Assembly (NCBI GenBank): GCA_022843465.1
Contig: JALHNO010000008.1
Location: forward strand, 1 to 57,677
Source: Pseudomonadota bacterium
GTDB lineage: Bacteria > Pseudomonadota > Gammaproteobacteria > Xanthomonadales > Ahniellaceae
DNA: 57,677 bases
Direction: 5' to 3'
A program made the translations under genes and the position numbers. Of this stretch, positions 33,384 to 41,514 are shown piece by piece (within the stretch, counting starts at the first letter, position 1; every line of letters begins with the position of its first letter). The notes below the pieces were generated by a model, which was not told where the DNA came from, searched no databases, and saw only the letters and a list, made by a program, of their open reading frames with translations.

Positions 33384-36300
33384 TCAGTCGGGACAGCTTG
33401 GCGCTGGCGGCGGCGTGGACTCGAGTCCGTCGGCGAACAGCAGCGGGTCGTAGCAGGCCGGGCCGCCGATGAAGCGGATCGCGTCAAGATCGGGACGATA
33501 GCTGCCGAATTCGCCGGCCGTCAGCTGCACCTGCCAGGTATCGCCGCTGATGCGGGTGGCATTCTGCGAGAAGTCGTGCCAACGGATGCTGGCGGCATCG
33601 CCGATCTGTTCTGGCGCAAACACGCGGAAGCTCCAGTGCGCGCCCGGCGCGAACACCGCGCCGTGATAGCGGATATTGATCACTGCGCTGGCACAGCCGA
33701 CCACCTCGAATCCATTGGTCCCGTAGCTGTGGGCATAGAACGCGTTGCTGCCGACCACCGGGTCGCGGCCCAGAGCGATTGGTTCCAGCAATTGCACATC
33801 CACCGCCTGCGCCGTGCCATTGCTGCAGGCGGCGCTGCCGCTGCCGCTGATCAGATCGCTGGTGACCGCGATTGCCGTGCTGCCTTCGCCGCGGCGGATG
33901 CTGACGCCGATCGACCCGACATCGCGCTGGATGGAATCCATGATGCCATCGCCATTGCCATCGCCCGGCCCGACGATACCGCCGGGGACATCGGGCGCGA
34001 GATTTTCCAGCGCATCGGGAATGCCGTCATTATCGGCATCGGGCTGGCGCCGGATGCTGGCCACGCCGGCATCGGTACCGGCATGCAGCACATTGGCATT
34101 GAACGGATCGACGGCGATGGAGAAGGCGGATTCTGCCGGCAGGCCGATGCTGATCGACAGCCAGCTGATCGACTGCGTACCCGGATTCCAGACCCCGCGG
34201 TAGACCGCGCCGGGATTCGCCTCGAAGCCGCCGGCCGCGGCATACAGGATGTGTCGGTTCTGCGGATCGAAAACCAGGGCGCGCAGTTCGACACTGCCGT
34301 TGAGCCCCTCGTCGTGTCGCTGCCAACTGGCGCCAGCGTCGGCACTGCGATAGATCGTCGAGAATCCGGTCGAACGCAGATCGGTCAGCGCTGCCCACAG
34401 CACATTGCTGTCGAGCGGATCGATCAGCAGGGCGGCGACATCGAGTTGGGTATTGCTGAACCCGGTCTTTGTCGGCAGGCCATTGCTGTTCAGATGGGTC
34501 CAGGTGGTACCGCCATTGGTGCTCTTGAAGATGCCGCTGGCGAGATCGGCCGGCACGATCGCATCGCTGGTATTGAGATCATCATAGATCGCCTCGGTAC
34601 CAAGGTAGAGCAGGCTGCTGTTGTTGGGATCGATCGCCAACGCGGTCGGGTGGATGCGCTGGACCAGATCATCATTGCCGTAGCTGGTCGGCAGGCCACT
34701 GCCGGCGCCATCCAGCGCGGTCCAGTTGCTGCCCAGATTGCTGGTACGTACCAGGCGATGGCTGAATTCGAAGGGGTTGCCCGCGCCGGTGGGCGTCGCC
34801 GTGCCGGGGCCGCGCACGATATTGAAGGCGCGGCCCTCGGCCAGCGCATACAGCGTCTGCAAGCCACCCGTGGTGCACGGACCGGTCACCGGCGGCGTCG
34901 GGCAGGAGCGCGGATCGAGCACCAGCTCGCGTACCAGGCCGATATAGGGATCGCCACTGCCATCATCCGGAAGATCGCCATCGATGCTCTGCCAGCTCGC
35001 GCCATTGTTCGCGCTGTGCAGCAGGCCGGCGCCGCTGTAGGCGGTGTCGCGACGGACCGCCGCGCCGCCGGCGTACATCACCGTGGCGCTGATCGGACCA
35101 CCCAGGGTGGTCGGATCGATGATCAGCGACTGCAGTTCGCCGGCGCGTACGCCGTTGTTGAACGCGCTCCAGTTCAGCGCCTGGTCGGTACTTCGGTAAA
35201 GACCGGGGGAGGACACCGCCGAGCCGCTGTGCCCCGCCAGAATCTGCGGGCTGCCATTGCCATTGGCCAGTGCCGGATGCGGCTGGATGGCCAGCGCGCG
35301 TACGCCTACCCCGGCCGGTTGACCACCGGCACTCCAGTTGCTGGCGCCTTCAGCGCGACGGAACACACCCGAGCCATTGGTGCTGGCGAACAGTGAGGTG
35401 CCCGCTGCCGGATAGCCCGGCTGTGCTACCAGGCGTGACACCGCTGCAGGAACCGGCTCGCCACCGGGAATCGCCACATAGGAGGCATTGGGCGTCAGGC
35501 CCTCGCTGTAAGGAGAGAACGACGGCAGCGGATTGGGCGCAAACCAGACGAAGGCGCCATCGGCGCGGCCAAAGTAGGCCTTCAGCGGATCGGTCGGATG
35601 CGCCGTGATCACTTCGGCGGGTCCATGCGGTCCGGTCCAGTTGCTGCCGCCATCGGCGCTGTGATAGATGTTGTAGTCGATCACCGCGAAGATCGATCCG
35701 GTGGCTCCGGTGCCCGGGATGAAACTCAGGTCCTGCACGTCGGGCTGATAGCCCAGCGCGCCGAACAGATTGAGAATCGGTGCGAAGGTATTGCCGCCAT
35801 CACTGCTGCGAAACAGCGAGGCTTCATTGAGGCTCTCGCCATAGGTGCCGACGAATACGGTATTGGCATCGAGCGGATCGATGGTGATGGTGGCGATCCG
35901 GCGGTCGGCCGGCAGACCGGTGCCGACGCGAATGAAATTGGCGCCGCGGTTGTTGCTCTTGAACAATTGCGGCAGACCGGTGACCACCTGCGAGCGCCCG
36001 CCGAGAAACAGCTTGCTGGAGCTGCCGGCGACATCGCTGAGCACGCCGAACAGAAAATCCGGATCAAGATCATTGTCGACGATCTGCCAGCTGCCACCGC
36101 CATCGCTGCTGCGATAGATCCGCTGCGAGGAGTCGGCGGTGTACAGGGTATTGGGCGCTTCGCGATCGAGGACCAGGGGCAGTGGATAGACACTGGTGGC
36201 GATGATGCCGCGACTGGCGCGGGTCCAGGTGGCACCGCCATTGATCGTCTTGAAGACCGCGCCGCGGGTAGTTGCATAGGCGGTCTGCGGATCGGAGGGG

Positions 36301-36425
36301 TGGAAAGCCAGTTCAAACACGCCGCCGCCGAGTGGCCCACTGCTGGTCCACACCGAATCACCCGCCACTGTCGCGCCCGCGAGCACGATCAGCGCCCAAC
36401 CCAGTCCGCATCGCGTCGTCTGCAT
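33384..36425 (-). CDS. Secreted Asp-box (sialidase/VPS10-like) beta-propeller protein
   Basis: 1013 aa. Signal peptide (LGWALIVLAGATVAG), then many Asp-box motifs of the S/T-x-x-G-G-x-S/T-W type (KTINGGATWTR, RSSDGGGSWQI, KSTNGGTTWTH, RSADAGASWQR), as in sialidase-like and VPS10-type propellers. Near the end are a calcium-repeat-like stretch (DADNDGIPDALEN, GDGNGDGIMDS), a choice-of-anchor-U-like segment (~850-980), and the tail LLFADGLES. Sialidase catalytic residues were not identified, so no enzyme activity is claimed. The ATG at 36423-36425 has GGGAG 7 bases upstream; an in-frame ATG 24 bases earlier would displace the signal peptide. It ends 27 bp from the convergent kinase gene. Confidence 0.85.
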   Translation of the reverse strand: MQTTRCGLGWALIVLAGATVAGDSVWTSSGPLGGGVFELAFHPSDPQTAYATTRGAVFKTINGGATWTRASRGIIATSVYPLPLVLDREAPNTLYTADSSQRIYRSSDGGGSWQIVDNDLDPDFLFGVLSDVAGSSSKLFLGGRSQVVTGLPQLFKSNNRGANFIRVGTGLPADRRIATITIDPLDANTVFVGTYGESLNEASLFRSSDGGNTFAPILNLFGALGYQPDVQDLSFIPGTGATGSIFAVIDYNIYHSADGGSNWTGPHGPAEVITAHPTDPLKAYFGRADGAFVWFAPNPLPSFSPYSEGLTPNASYVAIPGGEPVPAAVSRLVAQPGYPAAGTSLFASTNGSGVFRRAEGASNWSAGGQPAGVGVRALAIQPHPALANGNGSPQILAGHSGSAVSSPGLYRSTDQALNWSAFNNGVRAGELQSLIIDPTTLGGPISATVMYAGGAAVRRDTAYSGAGLLHSANNGASWQSIDGDLPDDGSGDPYIGLVRELVLDPRSCPTPPVTGPCTTGGLQTLYALAEGRAFNIVRGPGTATPTGAGNPFEFSHRLVRTSNLGSNWTALDGAGSGLPTSYGNDDLVQRIHPTALAIDPNNSSLLYLGTEAIYDDLNTSDAIVPADLASGIFKSTNGGTTWTHLNSNGLPTKTGFSNTQLDVAALLIDPLDSNVLWAALTDLRSTGFSTIYRSADAGASWQRHDEGLNGSVELRALVFDPQNRHILYAAAGGFEANPGAVYRGVWNPGTQSISWLSISIGLPAESAFSIAVDPFNANVLHAGTDAGVASIRRQPDADNDGIPDALENLAPDVPGGIVGPGDGNGDGIMDSIQRDVGSIGVSIRRGEGSTAIAVTSDLISGSGSAACSNGTAQAVDVQLLEPIALGRDPVVGSNAFYAHSYGTNGFEVVGCASAVINIRYHGAVFAPGAHWSFRVFAPEQIGDAASIRWHDFSQNATRISGDTWQVQLTAGEFGSYRPDLDAIRFIGGPACYDPLLFADGLESTPPPAPSCPD

Positions 36426-36591
36426 CGTCGCGCTCCCTTTGGCGGGCACAGTGTAATCCTGCGGCCGACAATTGTGCGCGCCCCTGCCGGCTGTTCAGGC
36501 AGCAGACTTGCATTTCCCGAACCGGCTGGCACCCGCGGACTGCACACCGTCGGTGGCGCTACTGGCCGTCGGCGGGTGGATCGCGACCCGT

Positions 36592-38463
36592 TCAGGCAAC
36601 TTCGTAGCGGTTTCTGCCGGCATCCTTGGCGGCATAAAGCGCGCTATCGGCCCGGCGCAGCAGGGCTTCGCCGTCCAGTTCTCCGGGCTTGCGCAGGGTA
36701 ATTCCAATGCTGGCGGTCAGTCGGCGCGCTCCGCCATCGACCTGGAATTCGATGGTCATGGCCTGCAGGATCTTTTCTGCCACGCGCTCGGCTTCGGCGC
36801 GCCCCTGCACGGATTCCAGCACGATCACGAACTCGTCCCCGGCCAGGCGTGCAACGGTATCGGTGTTGCGCACGCTGCGCTCGATCCTGCGCGCAAACTC
36901 CTGCAGGACCTGGTCGCCGGCCTTGTGGCCCAGGCTGTCGTTCACCGACTTGAAATGATCGAGATCGAGAAACATCAGCGCCAACAACTCGTTCCGGCGC
37001 TCGCTGCGGTCGATCGCGTCGGCCAGGCGTTCGTTGTAGCGGCGACGGTTGGCCAGCCCGGTCAGCGCGTCGAACTGCGAAAGCGTGCGTAGCTCACGCT
37101 CGATCTTCTTCAGTGCGCTGATGTCATGGATCAGGCCATAGACGCCGCGTGCCACGCCGTTGTCGTCAAGATCCGGCAGGTAGGCCACGCGCATGATGCG
37201 CCCGTTGGCCTCGACTTCGAAATTGACTGCTTCGCCGCTGAACGCATGTTCCAGCTGCGGCGAAATCTTCGCAAAGGTCTCGGCGCTGTACACGTCCACC
37301 AGCAGCTTTCCGGTGATCTCCTCGAGCGGACGATCGAGCAGGATGCTGTACTCGCGATTATTGAATCGAAATCGGCGATCGGCGTCGATATACGAGATCA
37401 GCGCCGGCACATTGTCGGTGATCAGACGCAGCCGCTGTTCGCTGGCTTTCAGCGCAGCCTGGGCGCGCAATTGCTCCGAAATATCGTGCACGGTGCCTCG
37501 GTAGCCGCAGAACACCCCGTTGTCGTCCAGCACCGGGCGGCCCTGCAGCGACAGGCAGGACTCGACGCCATCGCGTCCCCGGGTGGTGATCCGTTGGCCG
37601 TAGAAGGCGCGTCGCTGCAGCATTTCAGCCTCGACTTCGGCAACTCCGAGCGAATGCGCCGAATGCCGTGCGTAGGCGCTGCTCAGGCTCTGGCCCTGCA
37701 TCTGCGCGGGCTGCACGCCGAGTTGGGCTGCGAATCCCGGCGAGACATAGCGCAACTGGAGCCCGTCATCGACTTCCCAGAATCCATCTGCGGCGATCTC
37801 GGCAAATTCGGCGAAGCGCTGTGCATCGTGGCTGGCCGCCGATCGTGCCAGCCGTTCGGATTGCTGCGACTGGTCGAGTCGCTGCCGGTACTGCGCCAGT
37901 GCCCGCAGGATCATCCAGCCGATCATGCCCGAGGCGAGGCTGAAGATCAGGGGCACGCGATCGATCGCGGAGCTGACCCAGGCGGCATCCGGTTGCAATG
38001 GAAAATCGTAGTCGCTCCGACGCAGCAGGGCGACCACCACGATCTGCAGGACGACCAGCGCCAGCCAGAGCAAGCCCTGTCGCGGCGGCGACATCAGCAC
38101 GCCGAACAGGGCGACCGTCGGCAGCGCCAGATTGGCGCCGATGGCCTGGCCGCCGGTCGCCAGATTGGTCGCGGTCACCAGCGCATAGATCGTGACCAGC
38201 AGACCGCTGCCGGCGTGGGCGGGTACGCCGCCCCGGCGCAACCAGATCAATACGCCGACGATCGGCAGCAGGCCAACCAGGTACAGGAAGGCGAGCGCCT
38301 GGTTGCCACCGGTCAACTCGCTGATTCCAGCCAGCGCCGAGACCGCCAGTTGAAAGAGACCAAAAGCCAGCACCAACTCGCGCCGAAAGCGCAGGTCCGG
38401 CTCGTCGTCGTCCGCGATCGAGACGGCCCTGGCAGCCATTGCATGGTCTGGCGCAACGCCCAT
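36592..38463 (-). CDS. Membrane PAS-PAS-GGDEF diguanylate cyclase
   Basis: 623 aa. About six N-terminal hydrophobic helices (residues ~30-190), two PAS-type sensor segments (~215-320, GFWEVDDGLQLRYVSPGFAA; ~325-445, DNVPALISYIDADRRFRFNN), then a GGDEF domain (~450-620) starting LTGLANRRRYN. The signature is RLAGDEFVIVLE: AGDEF is a functional variant, and RNTD five residues before it matches the RxxD product-inhibition site. It should make cyclic di-GMP. The start at 38463 has a G-rich leader upstream; an ATG at 38484 is an equal alternative. The longer open frame further upstream has no membrane or domain signal and is rejected. Confidence 0.9.
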   Translation of the reverse strand: MGVAPDHAMAARAVSIADDDEPDLRFRRELVLAFGLFQLAVSALAGISELTGGNQALAFLYLVGLLPIVGVLIWLRRGGVPAHAGSGLLVTIYALVTATNLATGGQAIGANLALPTVALFGVLMSPPRQGLLWLALVVLQIVVVALLRRSDYDFPLQPDAAWVSSAIDRVPLIFSLASGMIGWMILRALAQYRQRLDQSQQSERLARSAASHDAQRFAEFAEIAADGFWEVDDGLQLRYVSPGFAAQLGVQPAQMQGQSLSSAYARHSAHSLGVAEVEAEMLQRRAFYGQRITTRGRDGVESCLSLQGRPVLDDNGVFCGYRGTVHDISEQLRAQAALKASEQRLRLITDNVPALISYIDADRRFRFNNREYSILLDRPLEEITGKLLVDVYSAETFAKISPQLEHAFSGEAVNFEVEANGRIMRVAYLPDLDDNGVARGVYGLIHDISALKKIERELRTLSQFDALTGLANRRRYNERLADAIDRSERRNELLALMFLDLDHFKSVNDSLGHKAGDQVLQEFARRIERSVRNTDTVARLAGDEFVIVLESVQGRAEAERVAEKILQAMTIEFQVDGGARRLTASIGITLRKPGELDGEALLRRADSALYAAKDAGRNRYEVA

Positions 38464-38629
38464 ACTCAGCCCCCCGGCCTGCATCGCGTCGGTATTGTGC
38501 GCAAGTCTACACAGTGACGCCCTGGCTGACAGTGAACTTCCATGCTGCCGGCAGGGGTTGCCACAGCTTGGCGCCGGCAGCACCCAGCGCTGCTTGCGCG
38601 CCGCTCCGGGCTGCTGTGGGGCGATCGTC

Positions 38630-39352
38630 TCAGCGCTGCCCGGAGTTGATGGCGGTGCCGAACAGCTGTTCCGGATGCTGGTACAGGATCCAGCTGGTGG
38701 CGATGTACTTGTCGCCACCGATCGGGCGATTGCCGCGATGAGTGTGGGTGAAGAACGCCGGCGCAATCAGCAGGTCGCCGATGCGCGGCGTGATCTTGCG
38801 CTGCTGATGCAGGAACTCGGTCTCGCCCTCGCCGAAGCCCTCGTTCAGGTAGATCGAGTACAGCAGTACCCGACCCAGCGGCTCGCTGCTCTGCGGTTTC
38901 GGATAGTGCTCGCAGTGCCAGTACGGATAGCCACCCTGGTCGGCGATGTAGCGCTGCAGATTGAGTCCGCCGGGGCGGAACGAATGGCGGACGATGGCCT
39001 GCAGATTGGCGTCGTTGAGCATGCCGAGCTCCTCGGCCGTGATCGCGACCAGGGCGCCGTTCGATGGATCCTGTCGCTTCAGCGCCAGCGGCGCCAGCAC
39101 GGTGTAGGGATACTTGCGGATATAGGCACAGACACCATTGAGTGCGGCGGTCTCGATGGCGTTCTTCAGCCATTGCCAGTCCTCGCGCCCACTGATGTCG
39201 ATATCCCAGCTGTCCTTCAATGCCAGATCAACGCCGGCCCCGGTCGAGCCGCGCTGGGCCTGGCCGCTGGCATTGAACTGCTCGAGCGCGCGCGCGCATT
39301 CGGCGCGACTCAGTACACCGGGATAGACTTCGATGAAATCGTTCTGACCCAT
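38630..39352 (-). CDS. 2-oxoglutarate/Fe(II)-dependent oxygenase-like protein
   Basis: 240 aa soluble protein. The double-stranded beta-helix signature is readable: a candidate iron ligand region YWHCEHYPK, then LLYSIYLNEGFGEGETEF (conserved core), then THTHRGNRPIGGDKY with the distal His and the Arg that binds 2-oxoglutarate. This is similar to prolyl-4-hydroxylase-type 2OG oxygenases acting on proteins or small molecules; substrate unknown. The usual HxD motif seems to be HxE here (HCE), which needs checking. The ATG is preceded by AGGA at good spacing. It begins 18 bp after the M20 hydrolase gene on the same strand, probably in one operon. Confidence 0.8.
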   Translation of the reverse strand: MGQNDFIEVYPGVLSRAECARALEQFNASGQAQRGSTGAGVDLALKDSWDIDISGREDWQWLKNAIETAALNGVCAYIRKYPYTVLAPLALKRQDPSNGALVAITAEELGMLNDANLQAIVRHSFRPGGLNLQRYIADQGGYPYWHCEHYPKPQSSEPLGRVLLYSIYLNEGFGEGETEFLHQQRKITPRIGDLLIAPAFFTHTHRGNRPIGGDKYIATSWILYQHPEQLFGTAINSGQR

Positions 39353-39370
39353 GGCAATCCTGCTCCGGCT

Positions 39371-40693
39371 TCAGCGTTTGGGTTGGGCTGCGCCGGCAAG
39401 CGCATCGAGGGCAACCTGCAGCATCGCCCGCATGCCGACTTCGAGCGCTGCCTCGTCAAGGAAGAAGCGCGGCGAGTGATTGGGTTCGGCGCTGGCGAGT
39501 TCCTGCTCAGGCGGTACCGAGCCCACGAAGAAATACATGCCGGGCACCTGGTCGGCGAACTCGGAAAAGTCCTCGGCCACCATGCTCGGCGGTATCGTGA
39601 GCACCTGATCTGCGCCGACGGCGTGTTCAAGGCTTGCGCGCATACGGCGGGTCAGCGCCGGGTCGTTGCGGGTAACCTTGTTGACTGCCTCGGTCATCGG
39701 GATCACGGTCTCGACGCGTGCACCCTGGGCAGCGGCCACATGCTCGGCGGTGCGCTGCAGGCTGTCAAAGGTCTGCTGGCGCATCAGCGGATCAAAGCTG
39801 CGGATCGTGCCCTCCAGGCTGACCTGATCGGGAATGATGTTCCAGCGCAGGCCACCGTGCACCATACCGAAGCTGAGCACGACTGGCAGCTCGGAAATAT
39901 TGGTCTGCCGGCTGACGATCGTCTGCGCCTGATTGATGATCTGCGCCGCGGTCACGATCGGATCGATGCCACGCCAGGGCTGCGCGCCATGGGTCTGCTT
40001 GCCGAGCACCTTGATCTGGAAACGATCCGAACCCGCCAGCATCGGTCCCTCGCGGACTCCGATCTGGCCGGCATGCAGGGTATAGAACACATGCATGCCG
40101 AACACGGCATCGGGCTTCAGTCGCTCGAACAGACCCTCCTTGAGCATCAGGTCGGCGCCCCCTTCCTCTCCAGTGGGTGGGCCTTCCTCCGCCGGCTGGA
40201 AGATGAAAACCACCTCGCCACTGAGCTGATCGCGCAGGCCGGCGAGCGCGGTCGCAACGCCCAGGGTCATCGCGGTATGCGCATCATGTCCGCAGGCGTG
40301 CATCACTCCGACCTCGCTGCCATTGAATTGCACGCGCACTTTCGAAGCGAACGGCAGGTCGACCTCCTCCGCGACCGGCAGCGCATCCATATCGGCGCGG
40401 ATGGCGATGCGCGGGCCCGGCGTGGCACCGCGCAGCAGGCCAATCACGCCGGTTTTCGCCACGCCGGTTTCCACTTCCAGTCCAAGCGCCCGCAACTGCT
40501 TCGCCACCAGGGCTGCGGTGCGGGTCTCGCGATTGCCGAGTTCCGGATGCTGATGGATATCGCGCCGCCATTCGATGACCTGATCTTTCAGCTGCGTCGC
40601 CGCATCTCGGGCGCGCGTGTCCTCAGCGGCCTGCAGGTCAGCAGCGAACAGCATCATCGGGGTGAGCAGCAAGGCAATCAGGCGAGCACGCAT
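39371..40693 (-). CDS. M20-family amidohydrolase (hippurate/N-acyl amino acid hydrolase type), exported
   Basis: 440 aa from the chosen start. Signal peptide (RLIALLLTPMMLFAADLQA) implies periplasmic location. M20D motifs seen: RRDIHQHPELG, AIRADMDALP, MHACGHDAHTAM (metal ligands), QPAEEG (catalytic/metal Glu), AEDFSEF near the end. The family hydrolyses N-acyl amino acids such as hippurate or N-acetyl amino acids with two divalent metals. An ATG 15 bases upstream (40708) is in frame; 40693 places the signal peptide better and has GGAG 9 bases before it. It probably shares a transcript with the downstream oxygenase. Confidence 0.92.
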   Translation of the reverse strand: MRARLIALLLTPMMLFAADLQAAEDTRARDAATQLKDQVIEWRRDIHQHPELGNRETRTAALVAKQLRALGLEVETGVAKTGVIGLLRGATPGPRIAIRADMDALPVAEEVDLPFASKVRVQFNGSEVGVMHACGHDAHTAMTLGVATALAGLRDQLSGEVVFIFQPAEEGPPTGEEGGADLMLKEGLFERLKPDAVFGMHVFYTLHAGQIGVREGPMLAGSDRFQIKVLGKQTHGAQPWRGIDPIVTAAQIINQAQTIVSRQTNISELPVVLSFGMVHGGLRWNIIPDQVSLEGTIRSFDPLMRQQTFDSLQRTAEHVAAAQGARVETVIPMTEAVNKVTRNDPALTRRMRASLEHAVGADQVLTIPPSMVAEDFSEFADQVPGMYFFVGSVPPEQELASAEPNHSPRFFLDEAALEVGMRAMLQVALDALAGAAQPKR

Positions 40694-40851
40694 CGGCAAG
40701 GACTCCATCGGGACCCGCCGATGTTAGCTTCCCCTTCGGTAGATGTGGCCCTGCAATTCCATGCCCCATTGCAACACTGTGTCCTGGGTCTGTCCCGATT
40801 GCGCCGGTGCGCCGGTCCATGGAAACTCCGTATCCCACCAAGGAGCGCATC

Positions 40852-41247
40852 ATGGGTCGAAAAATCGCAGCGGTACTGACCGGCATCGTGGTGGCCTTCG
40901 CCCTGGTTTTCGTGATCGAAATGATCGGGCATCGGGTCTATCCGCCGCCGTCGGATCTCGATTTCACCCAGCCGGATATTGTCGCAGGCTATATGCAGAC
41001 GCTGCCGGCCGGCGCCTTCATGTTCGTCCTCGCGGGATTCGCGCTTGCAACCCTTGCCGGTGGTTTTGTCGCCGCCCGGATTGCCCGCAGCCAAGCCTTC
41101 CTGTTCGCTGGCATCATCGGCGCACTGATGCTGGCGGCGACCGTGGCGAATCTGTTGATGATCCCGCATCCGCTCTGGTTTTCGATTACCGCCATCGCGC
41201 TGATCCTGGTCTCGACCGTGCTGGCCGGACGACTCGCGCGTCGTTGA
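40852..41247 (+). CDS. Small four-helix membrane protein
   Basis: 131 aa. Four hydrophobic segments are apparent (around residues 5-22, 56-75, 82-101 and 108-125); the loop after the first contains HRVYPPPSDLDF. AAGGAG sits 7 bases before the ATG at 40852; the 15-residue extension of the open frame upstream is rejected for lack of a ribosome site. I do not recognise a named family. It is divergent from the M20 hydrolase gene. Confidence 0.75.
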   Translation: MGRKIAAVLTGIVVAFALVFVIEMIGHRVYPPPSDLDFTQPDIVAGYMQTLPAGAFMFVLAGFALATLAGGFVAARIARSQAFLFAGIIGALMLAATVANLLMIPHPLWFSITAIALILVSTVLAGRLARR

Positions 41248-41293
41248 ACTGGGTAGCACTAGGCCTGTCGCACCACTCCCGTCTCTGCATTCT

Positions 41294-41374
41294 GTTGTAG
41301 AGCGTGGCTTGCCGCGCTGATTTTAATCCCTTTGGCAGAGGGCAAGAGCAGCGCGGCAAGCCACGCTCTACAAC
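41294..41374. terminator. 25-bp perfect inverted repeat, likely bidirectional terminator
   Basis: GTTGTAGAGCGTGGCTTGCC plus GCGCT (41294-41318) is exactly reverse-complementary to 41350-41374, with a 31-base loop. It lies between the convergent ends of the small membrane protein gene (41247) and the penicillin-acylase-like gene (41515). The arms belong to a repeat family also found at 41388-41470 and 44006-44112, so it arose by head-to-head copies of one repeat. Terminator function is inferred from position and stem length. Confidence 0.65.
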
Positions 41375-41387
41375 CGCGAGAGCAACA

Positions 41388-41470
41388 GCAGCGGGACAAG
41401 CCCCGCTCTACAACGGCATCGGCAACGGCAATACCAAGAGCAACAACAGCGGCGGGGCAAGCCCCGGTCC
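41388..41470. repeat. Palindromic repeat copies downstream of the acylase gene
   Basis: Two further units with the core GCGGGACAAGCCCCGCTCTA and GCGGGGCAAGCCCCGG are separated by AAC/GGC-rich triplet-like filler (CAACGGCATCGGCAACGGCA). The cores are self-complementary. They are variants of the unit that builds the 25-bp inverted repeat alongside. Confidence 0.7.
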
Positions 41471-41514
41471 AGGAAATCTCCTCGGGGACCGGAGTCAATG
41501 CAAGGACGCGAGGA

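Noticed and set aside
33576-35396. 606-aa plus-strand open frame under the Asp-box protein
   Set aside because: Antisense shadow of a repeat protein; periodic composition comes from the Asp-box repeats.
41294-41470. Possible CRISPR-like array of short repeats
   Set aside because: Units are palindromic and in both orientations, spacers are triplet-rich filler rather than unique sequences, and no cas genes are present.
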